A stretch of DNA of 35,000 nt from Prorocentrum cordatum (GCA_963575745.1 CAUYUJ010015294.1:865001-900000); one strand, 5' to 3'. Shown: positions 1-10,370, counted from the stretch's first letter. Notes: a model not told the origin generated them from the sequence alone. Translations and numbers: made by a program.

Positions 1-1526
1 TGGAGACGCATGCGAACACCCCCACTGGGGCCTTCGGTGGAGCTCCCTATGGGGCTACGAAACGCTGCCCTGGGTGGGGGAACCGCATGCAGGCAGCCCC
101 ACTGGGGCCTTCGGTGGAGCTCCCTGTGGGGCCACGAAACGCTGCCCTGGGTGGGGGAACCGCATGCGGGCACCCCCACTGGGGCCTACGGTGGAGCTCC
201 CTCTGGGGCTACGAAACGCTGCCCTGGGTGGGGGAACCGCATGAGGGCAGCCCCACTGGGGCCTTCGGTGGAGCTCCCTATGGGGCTACGAAACGCTGCC
301 CTGGGTGGGGGAACCGCATGTGGACACCCCCACTGGGGCCTTCGGTGGAGCTCCCCCTGGGGCTACGAAACGCTGCCCTGGGTGGGGGAACCGCATGTGG
401 ACACCCCCACTGGGGCCTTCGGTGGAGCTCCCTGTGGGGCTACGAAGCGCTGCCCTGGGTGGGGGAACCGCATGTGGACACCCCCACTGGGGCCTTCGGT
501 GGAGCTCCCTCTGGGGCCACGAAACGCTGCCCTGGGTGGGGAACCGCATGCGGACACCCCCACTGGGGCCTTCGGTGGAGTTCCCTCTGGGGCTACGAAA
601 CGCTGCCCTGGGTGGGGAACCGCATGCGAACACCCCCACTGGGGCCTTCGGTGGAGCTCCCTCTGGGGCTACGAAACGCTGCCCTGGGTGGGGGAACCGC
701 ATGTGGACACCCCCACTGGGGCCTTCGGTGGAGCTCCCTCTGGGGCTACGAAACGCTGCCCTGGGTGGGGGAACCGCATGTGGACACCCCCACTGGGGCC
801 TTCGGTGGAGCTCCCTCTGGGGCTACGAAACGCTGCCCTGGGTGGGGGAACCGCATGTGGACACCCCCACTGGGGCCTTCGGTGGAGCTCCCTCTGGGGC
901 TACGAAACGCTGCCCTGGGTGGGGGAACCGCATGTGGACACCCCCACTGGGGCCTTCGGTGGAGCTCCCTATGGGGCCACGAAACGCTGCCCTGGGTGGG
1001 GGAACCGCATGTGGACACCCCCACTGGGGCCTTCGGTGGAGCTCCCTATGGGGCCACGAAACGCTGCCCTGGGTGGGGGAACCGCATGTGGACACCCCCA
1101 CTGGGGCCTTCGGTGGAGCTCCCTATGGGGCCACGAAACGCTGCCCTGGGTGGGGGAACCGCATGCGAACACCCCCACTGGGGCCTTCGGTGGAGCTCCC
1201 TATGGGGCCACGAAACGCTGCCCTGGGTGGGGGAACCGCATGTGGACACCCCCACTGGGGCCTTCGGTGGAGCTCCCTCTGGGGCTACGAAACGCTGCCC
1301 TGGGTGGGGGAACCGCATGTGGACACCCCCACTGGGGCCTTCGGTGGAGCTCCCTATGGGGCTACGAAACGCTGCCCTGGGTGGGGGAACCGCATGTGGA
1401 CACCCCCACTGGGGCCTTCGGTGGAGCTCCCTATGGGGCCACGAAACGCTGCCCTGGGTGGGGGAACCGCATGTGGACACCCCCACTGGGGCCTTCGGTG
1501 GAGTTCCCTATGGGGCTACGAAACGT
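1..1526. repeat. 77-bp tandem array, about 20 copies
   Basis: The motif AACCGCATG recurs at 81, 158, 235, 312, 389, 466, 542, 618, 695 and then every 77 bases to 1465. Two units, ending at 542 and 618, are 76 bp because one G is lost from a G run. Units differ mainly at a few positions, for example CTATGGGG, CTCTGGGG or CTGTGGGG. The array is open in all three forward frames and long stretches of the reverse frames, because 77 is not a multiple of 3 and the unit lacks stops. The long ORFs across it are therefore not evidence of a protein. The window starts inside the array. The last unit runs into CGTGTGAGAGGTGTGCCGA, the signature of the degenerate ~89-bp family at 14.4-17.5 kb. Confidence 0.97.
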
Positions 1527-1547
1527 GTGAGAGGTGTGCCGAGAGCA

Positions 1548-1604
1548 GAGGCAAGGAGGGGGAGGAGGGAGGAGGGGGAGGAGGGCGAGGAGGAGGAGAA
1601 ACGC
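1548..1604. repeat. (GGA)n-like purine-rich simple repeat
   Basis: This is an almost pure G/A run of GGAGG and GAGGAGG motifs directly after the 77-bp array. The following bases to about 1845 hold no recognisable gene or repeat. Confidence 0.7.
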
Positions 1605-1883
1605 GGGGCACCGTCTCTTCAAAACGAGGACCCAACACCACAGGATGGTTGGGAATAAGCAGCTCCATCTCAGACATCTGGGTCCAGGGCCGCGCGTTGG
1701 AACAACACATGCCGTCGGGTGCCTGGACAGAAAAAGTCCAGGCATCGCGTGCCTGGGCTGGGCGCCGGGCGCCTTGGGCGCGCTCCTGCGAGAGAAAGGT
1801 CCCGTGCAACGGCATGCGGCAGAACATGCAAGCATAGAGGCCTCCTAGATGGGGTCCGAGAAGATGGGGCCGGATGATCTCGC

Positions 1884-1999
1884 CGCATCGCCGATACATC
1901 GGCGATGCGCTGGCGGCGTCGGCGATACATTGTCGACGTCGGCGTGGAGAAAATTGGGCCCCACATCGAGCCGCATCGCCGATGCATCGGCGATGCGGC
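1884..1999. repeat. Two related GCATCGCCGAT palindromes
   Basis: Bases 1970-1999 form a perfect 30-bp palindrome centred on GATGCATC. Bases 1884-1909 form a close relative with 12-bp arms and only the two central bases mismatched (GATACATC core). The interval between them repeats parts of the same motif (GTCGGCGATACATTG). Either could extrude as a cruciform or be the tip of a small foldback element. Confidence 0.85.
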
Positions 2000-2790
2000 C
2001 CGATCCTCCGACCCCAGCTGCTCCGACCCCAGGTAGGAGGCCTAGAAAGCACGGGCCCGTGGAATTCGTCGCGCGGCCTGAGTTGACGCCACGCACTGCT
2101 TGGACTTGCTCCTCGGCGCGAGCGCGGCGGCCTTCACGGTCGGAATGTGCATCCTTCCCGCGCCTCCTCCAGTCCTCCCTCTCCGCGTTCCCGCAGTGCC
2201 TACGTAGCTGTGCTCTGGCGCGTCCCTTTTTGCCGCTGCTTTGGCGTCTCACGGCCACTCACCAACAAAGTGCCTCCTGCTGCGCTTCTGAGCCCTGTTG
2301 GGACCTCCTGCAAGCCCCCGTCGAGTCCTCAACACATCCTGCGGCAATGCCTCGCAAAACTGCTGGCACATTTCACTCCCTGTGCAGATCGCTCCAAGGC
2401 ACCGCCAAGTCGATCAGGAACAATTCCAACACCCGCTCGGACCAGCGCAGAACATTCCCCATCTCCCTGGACACCAGCACGGTACTGGTTCGAAAATTTC
2501 CAAAGTGGCCCTTTGCCTCCTGTCCAACTCGTGATGACCTGTTTCGGTTACGCGTGTCCGCGCCTCAGCTCGTTCACGCCGTCTGGACGATTCACCACGC
2601 TGATCAGCTGCGAGCAGGAGCAGGAAGTGAAGTACGAGTGAAAAAAGCGAACGCATGGGCGACGCTCAACGCTTCATTCGAAAAAAAGAGACAAGGTGCC
2701 CGACAAAATCCTCCGAATCCTTTGGGTGGCTGGCGCACGAAGAAATGTTAGCAACTCGCCACGCCAAAACCCGCCCGAAAATTCGCCGGC
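2000..2790. other. Unassigned stretch, no supported gene
   Basis: A 300-codon open frame on the plus strand (1849-2751) crosses this stretch. It begins inside the palindromes, has no domain I recognise, and is rich in Ser, Arg, Pro and Cys as expected for translated GC-rich non-coding DNA. I do not call a gene here. Confidence 0.5.
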
Positions 2791-2954
2791 CTAACGGGCC
2801 AGAGGTGTACTAAGATCTCCGGTAACTGCGTACAGTATTTCTACTTCGCGCACGCGCGGAGCGGCCCCTGGGGGTCCCCGGACGAAAAATACCCTGGGCG
2901 GTCCACGGCCGGTTCGGGTCAGAGATCCCTGGCCGGGTTGGGTCGGGTGGGCGC

Positions 2955-3485
2955 CGCCCTCGAGGCTCTCCAGAAAGCCCAAAGACGGGCCAAGATGCCC
3001 CCAAGAGGCCCCCAAGATAGAACACGAGGGCTCCGAGATGCCACAAGATCGCTCCAAGATGCCCAAAATTGCCCCCAGACGCCCCAAGAGGATTCCAAAA
3101 GCAGCCCCAAGATGTAAAATGTGTTGATTTCCCGTAGGTTTGGGGCAGATTTGGGCGTTCCCCCCTTTTCGGCTTCCCGGACGCCTCAAGACGGCCCAAG
3201 AGGGCCCCAAGAGAACCCCAAGAGGGTCCAAGAAGGCCCCAAGAGAGCCCCAAGGCGGCCCAAGAGGGCTCCAGGACCGCCCAAGACGACTCCAAGACGG
3301 CCCTAGAAGGCCCCAAGAACGCCCCAAGAGAGACCCCAGAGGGGGAACACGAAACAACATTTCGAGCCCTCGGCCGTAAGCAGCCCCCAGGAGGTTCCCA
3401 GAGGTTGCTAAGAGGGCCCAAGAGGCCCCCAACAGGCGGTCAGGAGGCCGCCAAGACCCCCAAAGCCCCTAAAAAGGCTCCAAGT
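2955..3485. repeat. Degenerate CCCCAAGAGGG minisatellite
   Basis: About 0.5 kb is built of loosely repeated 10-11-base blocks such as CCCCAAGAGGG, GCCCAAGACGG and CTCCAAGATG. Translated on the minus strand it gives Gly-Pro-Ser-Trp-rich repeats over more than 200 codons in two frames at once. This is the behaviour of a low-complexity repeat, not of a gene. Confidence 0.85.
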
Positions 3486-3489
3486 TAAG

Positions 3490-3900
3490 ACGTACCCGAA
3501 AGCCTTGGAAAACTCCCCAGAGCTTCCTGTGCACTGCGTCCCGGTGCGGGAAAATGGGCCGTCGGAATGAGCGAGACGATTACTTAAAGACATATACGTC
3601 CGCCATAAGAGGCACGCGGGTTGGGTGCCAGAGGCGCCGCCAAGTGGCTCCCGACAAGCAGCGCACCATCCTCTCAAAGCTAGCGCGGCTTCGGGTAAGT
3701 GAGCAATTTTGCTGCGCAGACTTCTCCAAGCGCGGCGTCAGATAGGCGAGGTGGCGACCCTGGATAATCAACCCGACAGGGCCTCAACTGGACACATATC
3801 CAAACGCGATACTACGAGGCGCTGCTCAAACACCTGCGCACTCGAGAGCACGCGTGCACTATATGCATGCAGGTGGTGTAGTGTACATGCATGGGGTGGG
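3490..3900. other. Unassigned stretch
   Basis: Apart from short open frames on both strands, I see no repeat, RNA gene or protein similarity here. Confidence 0.5.
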
Positions 3901-3904
3901 GAAC

Positions 3905-4190
3905 TGCTGCTTAGCGTGTCGCAATGGCGGCCCTGGCGACACGCTATGCCTTGCAAGCGGATGGCGTGTCTCTCCGCTCCGCGGGGCGGGAGGCGGGAAA
4001 GGGCTAGGGACGTAGACGCCTATGCCTTGCAAGCGGATGGCGTGTCTCTCCGCTCCGCGGGGCGGGAGGCGGGAAAGGGCTAGGGACGTAGACGCCTGGG
4101 AATGAGGAAGTGGTTCGCGTGTCGCACCGAAGCGTGATGGGCCACAACTGGCGGAGCGACTCGCTGAGCTCACCTTCCTGACCGCATACA
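3905..4190 (+). repeat. Dispersed repeat, relative of 34056-34264
   Basis: From about 3925 (GCGACACGCTATG) to the right end at 4176-4186 (TCCTGACCGCA), this aligns by eye with 34098-34264. Shared blocks include CTCCGCTCCGCGG-like and GACGCCTGGGAA-like stretches and the CTGAGCT..TTCCTGACCG end. Its left end is less clearly matched to the other copy. It contains an internal exact tandem duplication, listed separately. Confidence 0.7.
3945..4096. repeat. 76-bp tandem duplication, two copies
   Basis: Bases 3945-4020 and 4021-4096 are the same 76-bp unit, starting TATGCCTTGCAAGCGG and ending TAGACGCC. They are identical as far as I can read, which suggests a recent duplication inside the older dispersed repeat. 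Confidence 0.95.
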
Positions 4191-4226
4191 CAATCGCATC
4201 TTCCATACACGCGAAAGCACATACGT

Positions 4227-4262
4227 ATGTGTATATATATATACACATATATATATATAGAG
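4227..4262. repeat. (TA)n microsatellite
   Basis: An alternating TA/CA tract runs GTGTATATATATATACACA, then (TA)n, then AGAGAG. It is one of two such tracts in the window; the other is at 7866-7897. Confidence 0.9.
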
Positions 4263-4314
4263 AGAGGTATGCGAAACACCCCGCAATTTCGGATTAGAGT
4301 GAGGGGGAGTGGCG

Positions 4315-4379
4315 AGGGGTGGGTCGCGGGGTGGGTCGCGGTCGGGTTAAGGGGTGGGTCGCGGGTGGGTCGCGGGGAG
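4315..4379. repeat. GGGTGGGTCGC minisatellite
   Basis: About five imperfect copies of GGGTGGGTCGCG in direct orientation abut the next, larger tandem duplication. Confidence 0.8.
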
Positions 4380-4384
4380 AGCTG

Positions 4385-5180
4385 CAGGCGAGGACGACAA
4401 CAACAACATCACCAACAACAACACTCAGTTTAAGACTGTTCGCTCTTACCTGCTCGCTTGCCATTCCACACGTATATCCCGAAGCCTCGGTACCCATCTT
4501 ACTCGTCTTCGATCGTACCTCCATTGGGGGTATATCTTCCCGACCTGCCGCGTGTAGTTGGCGCAGTCCCTAAAACAGGGACGAGGGAGGAGGGAGAAGG
4601 ATGGAGCACGAGAGAGATTCGCAGGAGGGGGGCTAGGACAAGAAAAAACGTAGCAGAACCAGACGGGCAGATCAGGCGGGTAGCCCCTCATGGGCGGGTC
4701 GGGAAGGCGTGCCCAGGCGGCCAGGTCGAACAGGCGGGTTGCCGAAGCGTGAGCACGAACCGCGAGGAAGTCTGGAGCGATAGCGCGATTCCCAAGTAAA
4801 TCGAGAGAAAGGCCGGAGCGAAAGTGTCATTCCTAAGTGGAACAACAACAGCAGCAACAACTACACTGACAACAATCAGTTGAATACTGTTCGCTCCTTT
4901 CTGCTCGAGTGCCATCCGACACGTATATCCCAGAGGCTCGGTACCCGCCCTCTTCGTCTTCGATCGTACCCCCTTCGGGGTACATCTTCCTTACCTGCCA
5001 CGTGCATTTAGCGCAGCCCCTAGGACAGGGGAAGAGAGGACGGATGGAAGGGGGAGGGAGACGGATGGAGCACGAGAGAAATCAGCAGGAGGGTGGCAGG
5101 AGCAGGGAACACGTGGCAGCGCCAGACGGGCGGGCAGACCCTGGCGGGCGGCCCGAGAACAGTCGGCAAGCGAAAGGGGG
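4385..5180. repeat. Diverged two-copy tandem duplication, period ~451 bp
   Basis: The series CAACAACAACA, ACTGTTCGCTC, ACACGTATATCCC, CTCGGTACCC, CTTCGATCGTACC, GGATGGAGCACGAGAGA and CAGACGGGC occurs in the same order twice. ACTGTTCGCTC begins at about 4435 and again at 4886. The copies differ by many substitutions and small indels, so the duplication is old. No conserved reading frame spans both copies. Confidence 0.88.
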
Positions 5181-5194
5181 CCCCGGGGAGGGAG

Positions 5195-5312
5195 GGCCCA
5201 TGGGGTCGTGACCCCACCCCTGGCGGTCCCCCGTGGACAAGGGGGGGCAATGGGGGTGGCCACCTTGTGCCATGTTGTATCCTCGGGGGACCTTGTCTGT
5301 CCCGTCGCGGCC
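5195..5312. other. Unassigned GC-rich spacer
   Basis: This spacer includes CCGTGGACAAGGGG, echoed at 5531 (CTGTGGACAAGGG). Nothing else is recognised. Confidence 0.4.
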
Positions 5313-5432
5313 CTATCCGCGTCGAGTATGTGTAGAATATCTGTCGGATTCGTCGGATCCGTGTCGGATCCGTGTCGAATCCGCGTTGAATCCATGCAAC
5401 ATCCGCGTCGAGTCCGCATCGAGTCCACGTCG
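5313..5432. repeat. ~12-bp minisatellite (CGTGTCGAATCC-like)
   Basis: Degenerate 11-13-base units run in series: GTGTCGGATCC, GTGTCGAATCC, GCGTTGAATCC, GCGTCGAGTCC, GCATCGAGTCC. Because units are near 12 bases they produce pseudo-periodic open frames on both strands. I do not call these genes. Confidence 0.82.
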
Positions 5433-5926
5433 GGCACAAGAAAAGACACCAAGTTGGGGGACAGGCAAGGTCGCCCGAAGATGTAACTTGTGGACAGGGG
5501 AAACTCAAGACCCCTCTCCCCCCTTCCCCCCTGTGGACAAGGGAGACCCCCTTCCTGGAGGCTCCCTCCCCGACGTGCCTCCAAGGGCTCTCAGATCTGC
5601 TACAAGGCAGCTCCAAGTGGTCACGGAGCTTCCCAGGAAGTCCCCCTGGAGGCCCCCCAGCAGAGCACAATAGGCTCCAAAGAGAGGCCCCAAAAGGGCT
5701 CCAGAGCGTCAGCGTCGTCGTCGTTGTCGCCATCGCCGCCGTCGTGATCGTCGTCCCCGTTCAGGGTCGGCGGCACTAGCCGCAAGGCCTTCACACTAGA
5801 TTACTAAAAAAAGAATAAACTCGACCTCCCTCCAGGATTAACGATCCCCTTTGGGGTATTGTGATTTCATTGTTATTCTGCACACTCGTCCATCCTACCC
5901 GTGAAATTCATACGGTCCCAGCCAAA
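5433..5926. other. Unassigned stretch
   Basis: This holds short C-runs and a short GTCGTC tract at 5708-5755, then AT-richer sequence near 5800-5900. No gene is supported. Confidence 0.5.
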
Positions 5927-6440
5927 CCGGTATCGACCCCCCCCGCCATCCTCTGCAAAACATATTATGCGCGACACTCGTGCATCAGAAATGATCAGTT
6001 GTCAAGAATCCCTTGCAACAAAAAAAAACGGAATCCTTCAAACACCTTCGGTTTCGGAAGGATGTCAAAATCGAATTGCCAAAAACATACAAAAACACAG
6101 GGTTTCGCAACACTGTTGTTCTAAAAAAGCTTACACGCGCGCGGTCTTGCGAAATCTTAAGAAAACCACCAGATTCTCAACATTTTCAAAAACAAAAACT
6201 ACCAAACGGGCTGCGCGCGCGCGCGCATGTCGACATCGTTCGATCGCCCTTGCGCGCGTGCCGTCGCGAGAATCCTTTGCACACAACGGGACGAATTGCA
6301 CGCGCGCGCGTCGTCGCGCGCGCATGCCGAAATCCTTCAAGACAACCTTCGGTTTCGGAAGGATGTCAAAATCGAGTGCCCAAAAAGCATACAAAAACAC
6401 ACGGTTTCGCAACACTGATTTTCAACAAAAGCGTGCGCGC
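5927..6440 (+). repeat. ~510-bp repeat, copy A
   Basis: The blocks CCGGTATCGAC, CCGCCATCCTCTGCAAAA, CCTTCGGTTTCGGAAGGAT, CGCGGTCTTGCGAAATCTTA, GCGTGCCGTCGCGAGAATCC and CGCGCGTCGTCGCGCGC appear in this order here and again at 7311-7835. The CCTTCGGTTTCGGAAGGAT / AAACA..GGTTTCGCAACA module is itself repeated inside the copy, at about 6042 and 6346. Many CG dinucleotide runs (GCGCGCGC) are present. I see no protein. Confidence 0.9.
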
Positions 6441-6444
6441 GCGC

Positions 6445-7155
6445 TCTTGCATCGTCGTCGTCGTCGTCGTCGCCGTCCTCCTTCCTCCCTCGTCGTCGTC
6501 GTCGCCGTAGTCGTCCGCTGTCATTCCTCGTCGTCGTCGTCGTCGTCCTCTTTGGCGTCGTCGTCGTTTCCGTCGTGGTTGTCGCCGTGGTCGTCCTTCC
6601 TCCTCCCTCGTCTTCGTCGTCGTCCGTCGTCGGCGTCTCGTCGTCGTCCCTCCTATTTCGTCGCCGTCGTCGTCATCGTCTGCCCTCCTCCCTCGTCGTT
6701 GTCGTCGTCGGCGTCGCCGTCTTCCCTCCTTCTTCGTCGTTCGCGTCGTCGCTGTCCTCCCTCCTTCCTCGTCCTTGCCGTCGTTGTCGCCGTCGTCGTC
6801 CTGCCTCCTCCCTTGTCGTCGTCGTCGTCGACGTCGGCGACGTCGTGGTCGTCGTTCTCGTCTTCGTCGTCGTCGTCGTCGGCGTCGTCATCGTCGTCTG
6901 CGTCGACATCGTCGTCGTCGTCATCCTCGTCGTCCTCGTCGTCGGCGTCGTCGTCGCCGTCGTCGTCGGCGGCGTCGTCACCGTCGTCGTCGTCGTTGGC
7001 GTCGGCGTCGTCGTCGTTGTCGGTGTCACCATCGTCGTCGTCGTCGTCGTCGTCGAAATCGTCGGAGGCGTCGTCGGTGTCGTCGTAGTCGTCGTCGGCG
7101 TAATCGTCGTTGTCGTTGTCGCTGTCGTCGTCGGCGTCGCTGTCGCTGGCCTCGT
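6445..7155. repeat. (GTC)n imperfect trinucleotide block
   Basis: About 0.7 kb of GTC/TCG/CGT repeats is interrupted by CTCC-type blocks. Depending on frame it encodes poly-Ser, poly-Val or poly-Arg on one strand and Thr-rich sequence on the other. All frames are open at once, so the 174-395-codon ORFs here are artefacts of composition. Confidence 0.95.
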
Positions 7156-7310
7156 TGTCCAGTTGGTACCTACCGTCACGGTCTTAAGAGATCTTGCGAC
7201 CAAGTTGCGGGTGGGAGGGTGGGATGTTTGCACGAGCAGTGGAGAGGACAGCTTCAAGACAATCAAAGTAAAGTGCACCACATAGATAACCCGACATAGA
7301 AAAAGCACAG

Positions 7311-7835
7311 CCGGTATCGACTCCCCCCGCCATCCTCTGCAAAAAAGACTCTGCGCGCGCATTCGTTTATAAGGTCTTCCATAATCCCTTGCCACACATA
7401 TGACAAAATGTGCACGCGCGCGCGTCGTCGCGCGCTTGCCAAAATCATTCAAAAACCTTCGGTGTCGAAAGGACTTCAAAATCGAGATTCAAAAGCACAT
7501 TCAATAACACATGATTTCGCAACACTGATCTTACGCGCGCGGTCTTGCGAAATCTTAAGAAAACCATAGGATTTTTTCAACAAGTTCGAAACATCTTACT
7601 AAACAAGCTACGCGCGCGCATGTCGAAATCTGTCGAACGCCCTTGCGCGCGTGCCGTCGCGAGAATCCTTTGCACACAACTGGACGAAGTTCACGCGCGC
7701 GCGTCGTCGCGCGCGCATGCCGAAATCCTTCAAGGAAACCTTCGGTTTCGGAAGGATTCCAAAATCGACTGTGCAAAAACATACAAGAACACAGGGTTTC
7801 GCAACAAGGATGTTCAACAAAAGCGTGCGCGCGCC
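7311..7835 (+). repeat. ~510-bp repeat, copy B
   Basis: This is a diverged direct copy of 5927-6440 with the same order of modules. It includes GCGTGCCGTCGCGAGAATCC at about 7650 and CCTTCGGTTTCGGAAGGAT at about 7738. Together with copy A it brackets the (GTC)n block, the arrangement expected if an array or element expanded internally or recombined. Confidence 0.9.
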
Positions 7836-7865
7836 CTGTGCGCGTGCGCACTTGAGCAGGTTGCA

Positions 7866-7866
7866 C

Positions 7867-7897
<31 letters not shown>
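7866..7897. repeat. (CA)n(TA)n microsatellite
   Basis: A CACACACA tract passes into a ten-fold TA tract immediately after repeat copy B. Confidence 0.92.
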
Positions 7898-7899
7898 GG

Positions 7900-8710
7900 C
7901 ACAGCATGTGTTGCACGACGTATACTGATAGACGCACACTGTTTGGGGCCCGCGCTGGCTATACATCTGTACACATATACATATGTATATACAAATAGGT
8001 ATTGGAGCTCACCGGCGGTGGTATCCTCCGAGGACGAACAACGAAATGCGACCGTCGCACCTTACCACTAGCAGACAGCGGCGGCCAGTGCACCACGGCG
8101 TGAAGAGGAGCACCGCCATGCAAGACAGGGACCACGACACGACCAGGATCGAGCTCGCCTTTTGAGGCGCAGTGCGCACGCAGCGGATCAACCACGTAGA
8201 GGCGTGAGCCTGCGACGGGCGGAACCGTGGTGACCAGGGGGCACAGACCAAGGGACATACCTCGCCACGCAAAACAAAAACAACGCGGTGAGCTGGTGAG
8301 GGGCGTGGCCCCCAGTGGACGCCATCTGCCACCAAGCCCTCGGTGGGACACGCGCGCGCAGACGCCGAATCCACGGTCCTCGGGCCATCTCCTCCACCTC
8401 CTCCTCGGTATCCTGCTCCAGCCATGCAAGACAACCGGGATCTCTGCCACTCAGCGCCCCCGGTCACCAGGCCTTTTCAAGACACACGAGAGCAAATACG
8501 GGCTGTGTAACACTACAAACGCAGCACCGTCAACAGCAGGAAGGGGGCACAGCACGGTGATCGCGGGCGGGAGGAGCAGATGCAGGCTCTGCGATTCAGG
8601 CCGCGTGGGCATGTGCCACGCGGCATTCTAAGGGCGCCCGCCCAGCGGTGGTCGCCGGGGTGGCATCAGAGATGGAGACGGCGGAGGCGAGACAAGCAAT
8701 TATCCCGTCG
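7900..8710. other. Unassigned stretch
   Basis: Minus-strand open frames of 152-163 codons overlap at 7959-8467, but neither shows a domain or family I recognise and they compete with each other. No repeat is obvious. Confidence 0.5.
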
Positions 8711-8736
8711 CTCCTCCTCCTCCTCCTCCTCCTCCT
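8711..8736. repeat. (CTC)n microsatellite
   Basis: About eight to nine uninterrupted CTC/TCC triplets are followed by CTGCTGCTGG. Confidence 0.9.
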
Positions 8737-8937
8737 GCTGCTGGCACGCGGCGACGAGGGCGCGCATGGCAAGACCGCAGCCGTGCACAGGGAGTGATTC
8801 GTTGGTGCAACATCCACGCACCTTTCACGCGTCTTTTGCGTGGGACCTTGTCGGCCCTGTCCGAATGCTGACGAGCAGGGAGACAGACAATTGCACCTGA
8901 AAGGTCTGCGCCTCATCGACGGGTGAGGTGCTGAGTC

Positions 8938-9134
8938 GCCAATGTCGATTGGCGGCGCGCAGAAGGGGGGGGTAGGAGGAGGGGAGGAAGGGGGGAAGGC
9001 TTCTTAGAAGGAGGCTGCTTCTTAGAAGGCGCTGGCGTTACATCTACAGACAAGGCCCGCGCCTTCTAAGAAGCAGGGGTGCTTCTAAGAAGCCTTCTCC
9101 ACCTCCCCCTTACCCCCCTCTGCGAGCAGCCAAT
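8938..9134. repeat. Long inverted repeat (foldback/MITE-like)
   Basis: The left arm (8948-9032) and right arm (9059-9134) are near-reverse complements with a 26-base loop. Each arm contains two CTTCTTAGAAG palindromes and a G-rich (left) or C-rich (right) tract, and they terminate in ATTGGC and GCCAAT. The left end also forms its own small palindrome (GCCAATGTCGATTGGC, 8938-8953). The arms differ by small indels. A partial relative lies at 34805-34905. Confidence 0.9.
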
Positions 9135-9635
9135 GTCGCGAAGGCCATCGATCGCAAGATGCCCGCAGGTCGCAGGTCGGGCCACCGGGGGAGGGGTGGG
9201 GGGCATCGGCAAAAGACGTGATGCGCCAGGCCCGGGGCGGGCCCGAGGAGGAGGAGGATGCGAGGAGGGGATAGAGGAGGACGACGAGGAGGAGGAGGAG
9301 TCCAGGGTCTGGAGGCCGTTTTTGTTTGACCGAGACATCGGAGAAACATGATTACTGGGATGGGCTACTTGCTCTGTCTCTGCCGTATCTAAACGAGATG
9401 CGCGGTGCTCCTTTAACGGCCTGACGCGACGGGGCGGCACGAACCCCCCTAAAGTCACGCCCCCTGTGAGGCGTGTGACCTCGAGGAGAAGGGCGCTGCC
9501 TCGGACTGCGTCTGGTCCCCCACTTCTCCTCCTCATCCCCCATGCCCCGGGTGAACTTGTTCACCCGGCAGGCAAACTTCCCGCGAGGCGTTTTCCCGGC
9601 CCACCTCGTGCACCCCTGGCTGCGCAACATGCTGG
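9135..9635 (-). other. Probable 3' flank of the minus-strand LINE
   Basis: This lies immediately downstream (minus strand) of the last LINE-like frame. It contains a (GGA)n-like stretch at 9246-9302 and a T-run near 9329. I recognise no domain. It may be 3' untranslated sequence of the LINE or unrelated DNA. Confidence 0.4.
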
Positions 9636-10370
9636 TCACCAACTGCTGGATGCGATGTTCCTCAAGTTCTCCTCCGCCTGGGGGATGCACTCGTCAGAAT
9701 CAAACGTCACGAAGGTCTCGGCCCACTGGGGCACTCCTCGTCCGCCACGTCCTTCCTGTCGTTCTCGCGCGCCTCTAGGCCGGTCGTGCTGGGGGGGCCG
9801 ACCCACCCTGCCATGTGTTAGGCCACCCTCGTCTTCTCGGCCTGGTTGGGTTGGTGGTGCATGTCTGCGATTCTGAAGCTCCGGAGCCAATCCGTCACGT
9901 GTTCGAGCTGCTGGGCCTGGGCTGCCGCGACCAACGCACGCAGGGAGCCCCCGCGCGCTCTGCACCGCGCCCTTGGACTGCATTGCCTTTCCGACCAGTG
10001 CCGCGAGCATGGCCATGCCCGCGTGCAGGTGCGGGGGGCCGCGCTTGTGGTTCGGGCCGCCCTTGACCGCCGCTGCGTACTGCTTGAGCACGCTCTGGCC
10101 CTGCTCCACGATCGGGCTGGCCTTCGACATGGTCAGCGTGTCGAAGACTTCGTTCTCGAGCTCGCGGACGCGAGCCCCCAGCTGCTCCAGTAGCTTGAGC
10201 ACCAGCTGGGTGGTGCTGCCCAGCCCCCCCTTCTTCTCCTCTAGCTGGATGGCCGCGCCCAACGTCCCCCTCCTCGGTTCCTTGGCAGCGCGCTCGCCAC
10301 CACCCCCACCATCGCTCACTGGTCCACTGCCGGGGGCCGGAAGCTCCCACGAGCCACGCTTCATGCTCAA
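9636..10370 (-). pseudogene. LINE C-terminal helical domain
   Basis: This is a 244-codon frame, one of the longer intact pieces of the element. Residues ~55-85 look like a coiled coil (LVLKLLEQLGARVRELENEV). Residues ~87-135 include SPIVEQGQSVLKQYAAAVKG and GPPHLHAGMAMLAALVGKA, which resemble a helical segment following the finger in LINE polyproteins of this type (G-PPH-x-H-x-x-x-A). The last ~100 residues are Gly/Arg/Pro-rich without recognisable folds. The function is unknown and the family assignment is from memory of the pattern. Confidence 0.55.

Noticed and set aside
1-1526. Possible CRISPR array
   Set aside because: The repeats are contiguous without unique spacers, and no cas-like gene or prokaryotic context exists.
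10-1837. Three overlapping ORFs of more than 500 codons in the 77-bp array
   Set aside because: They exist in every forward frame because the unit lacks stops; the composition is the same repeated peptide in each phase.
1849-2751. 300-codon plus-strand ORF
   Set aside because: It begins inside palindromic repeats, has no recognisable domain, and competes with ORFs on the other strand.
2791-3432. Gly-Pro-Ser-Trp-rich minus-strand ORFs of ~200 codons
   Set aside because: They are translations of the CCCCAAGAGGG-type degenerate repeat, open in two frames at once.
5901-7479. Ser-, Val-, Arg- and Thr-rich ORFs of 174-395 codons
   Set aside because: They follow from the (GTC)n tract; all phases are open.
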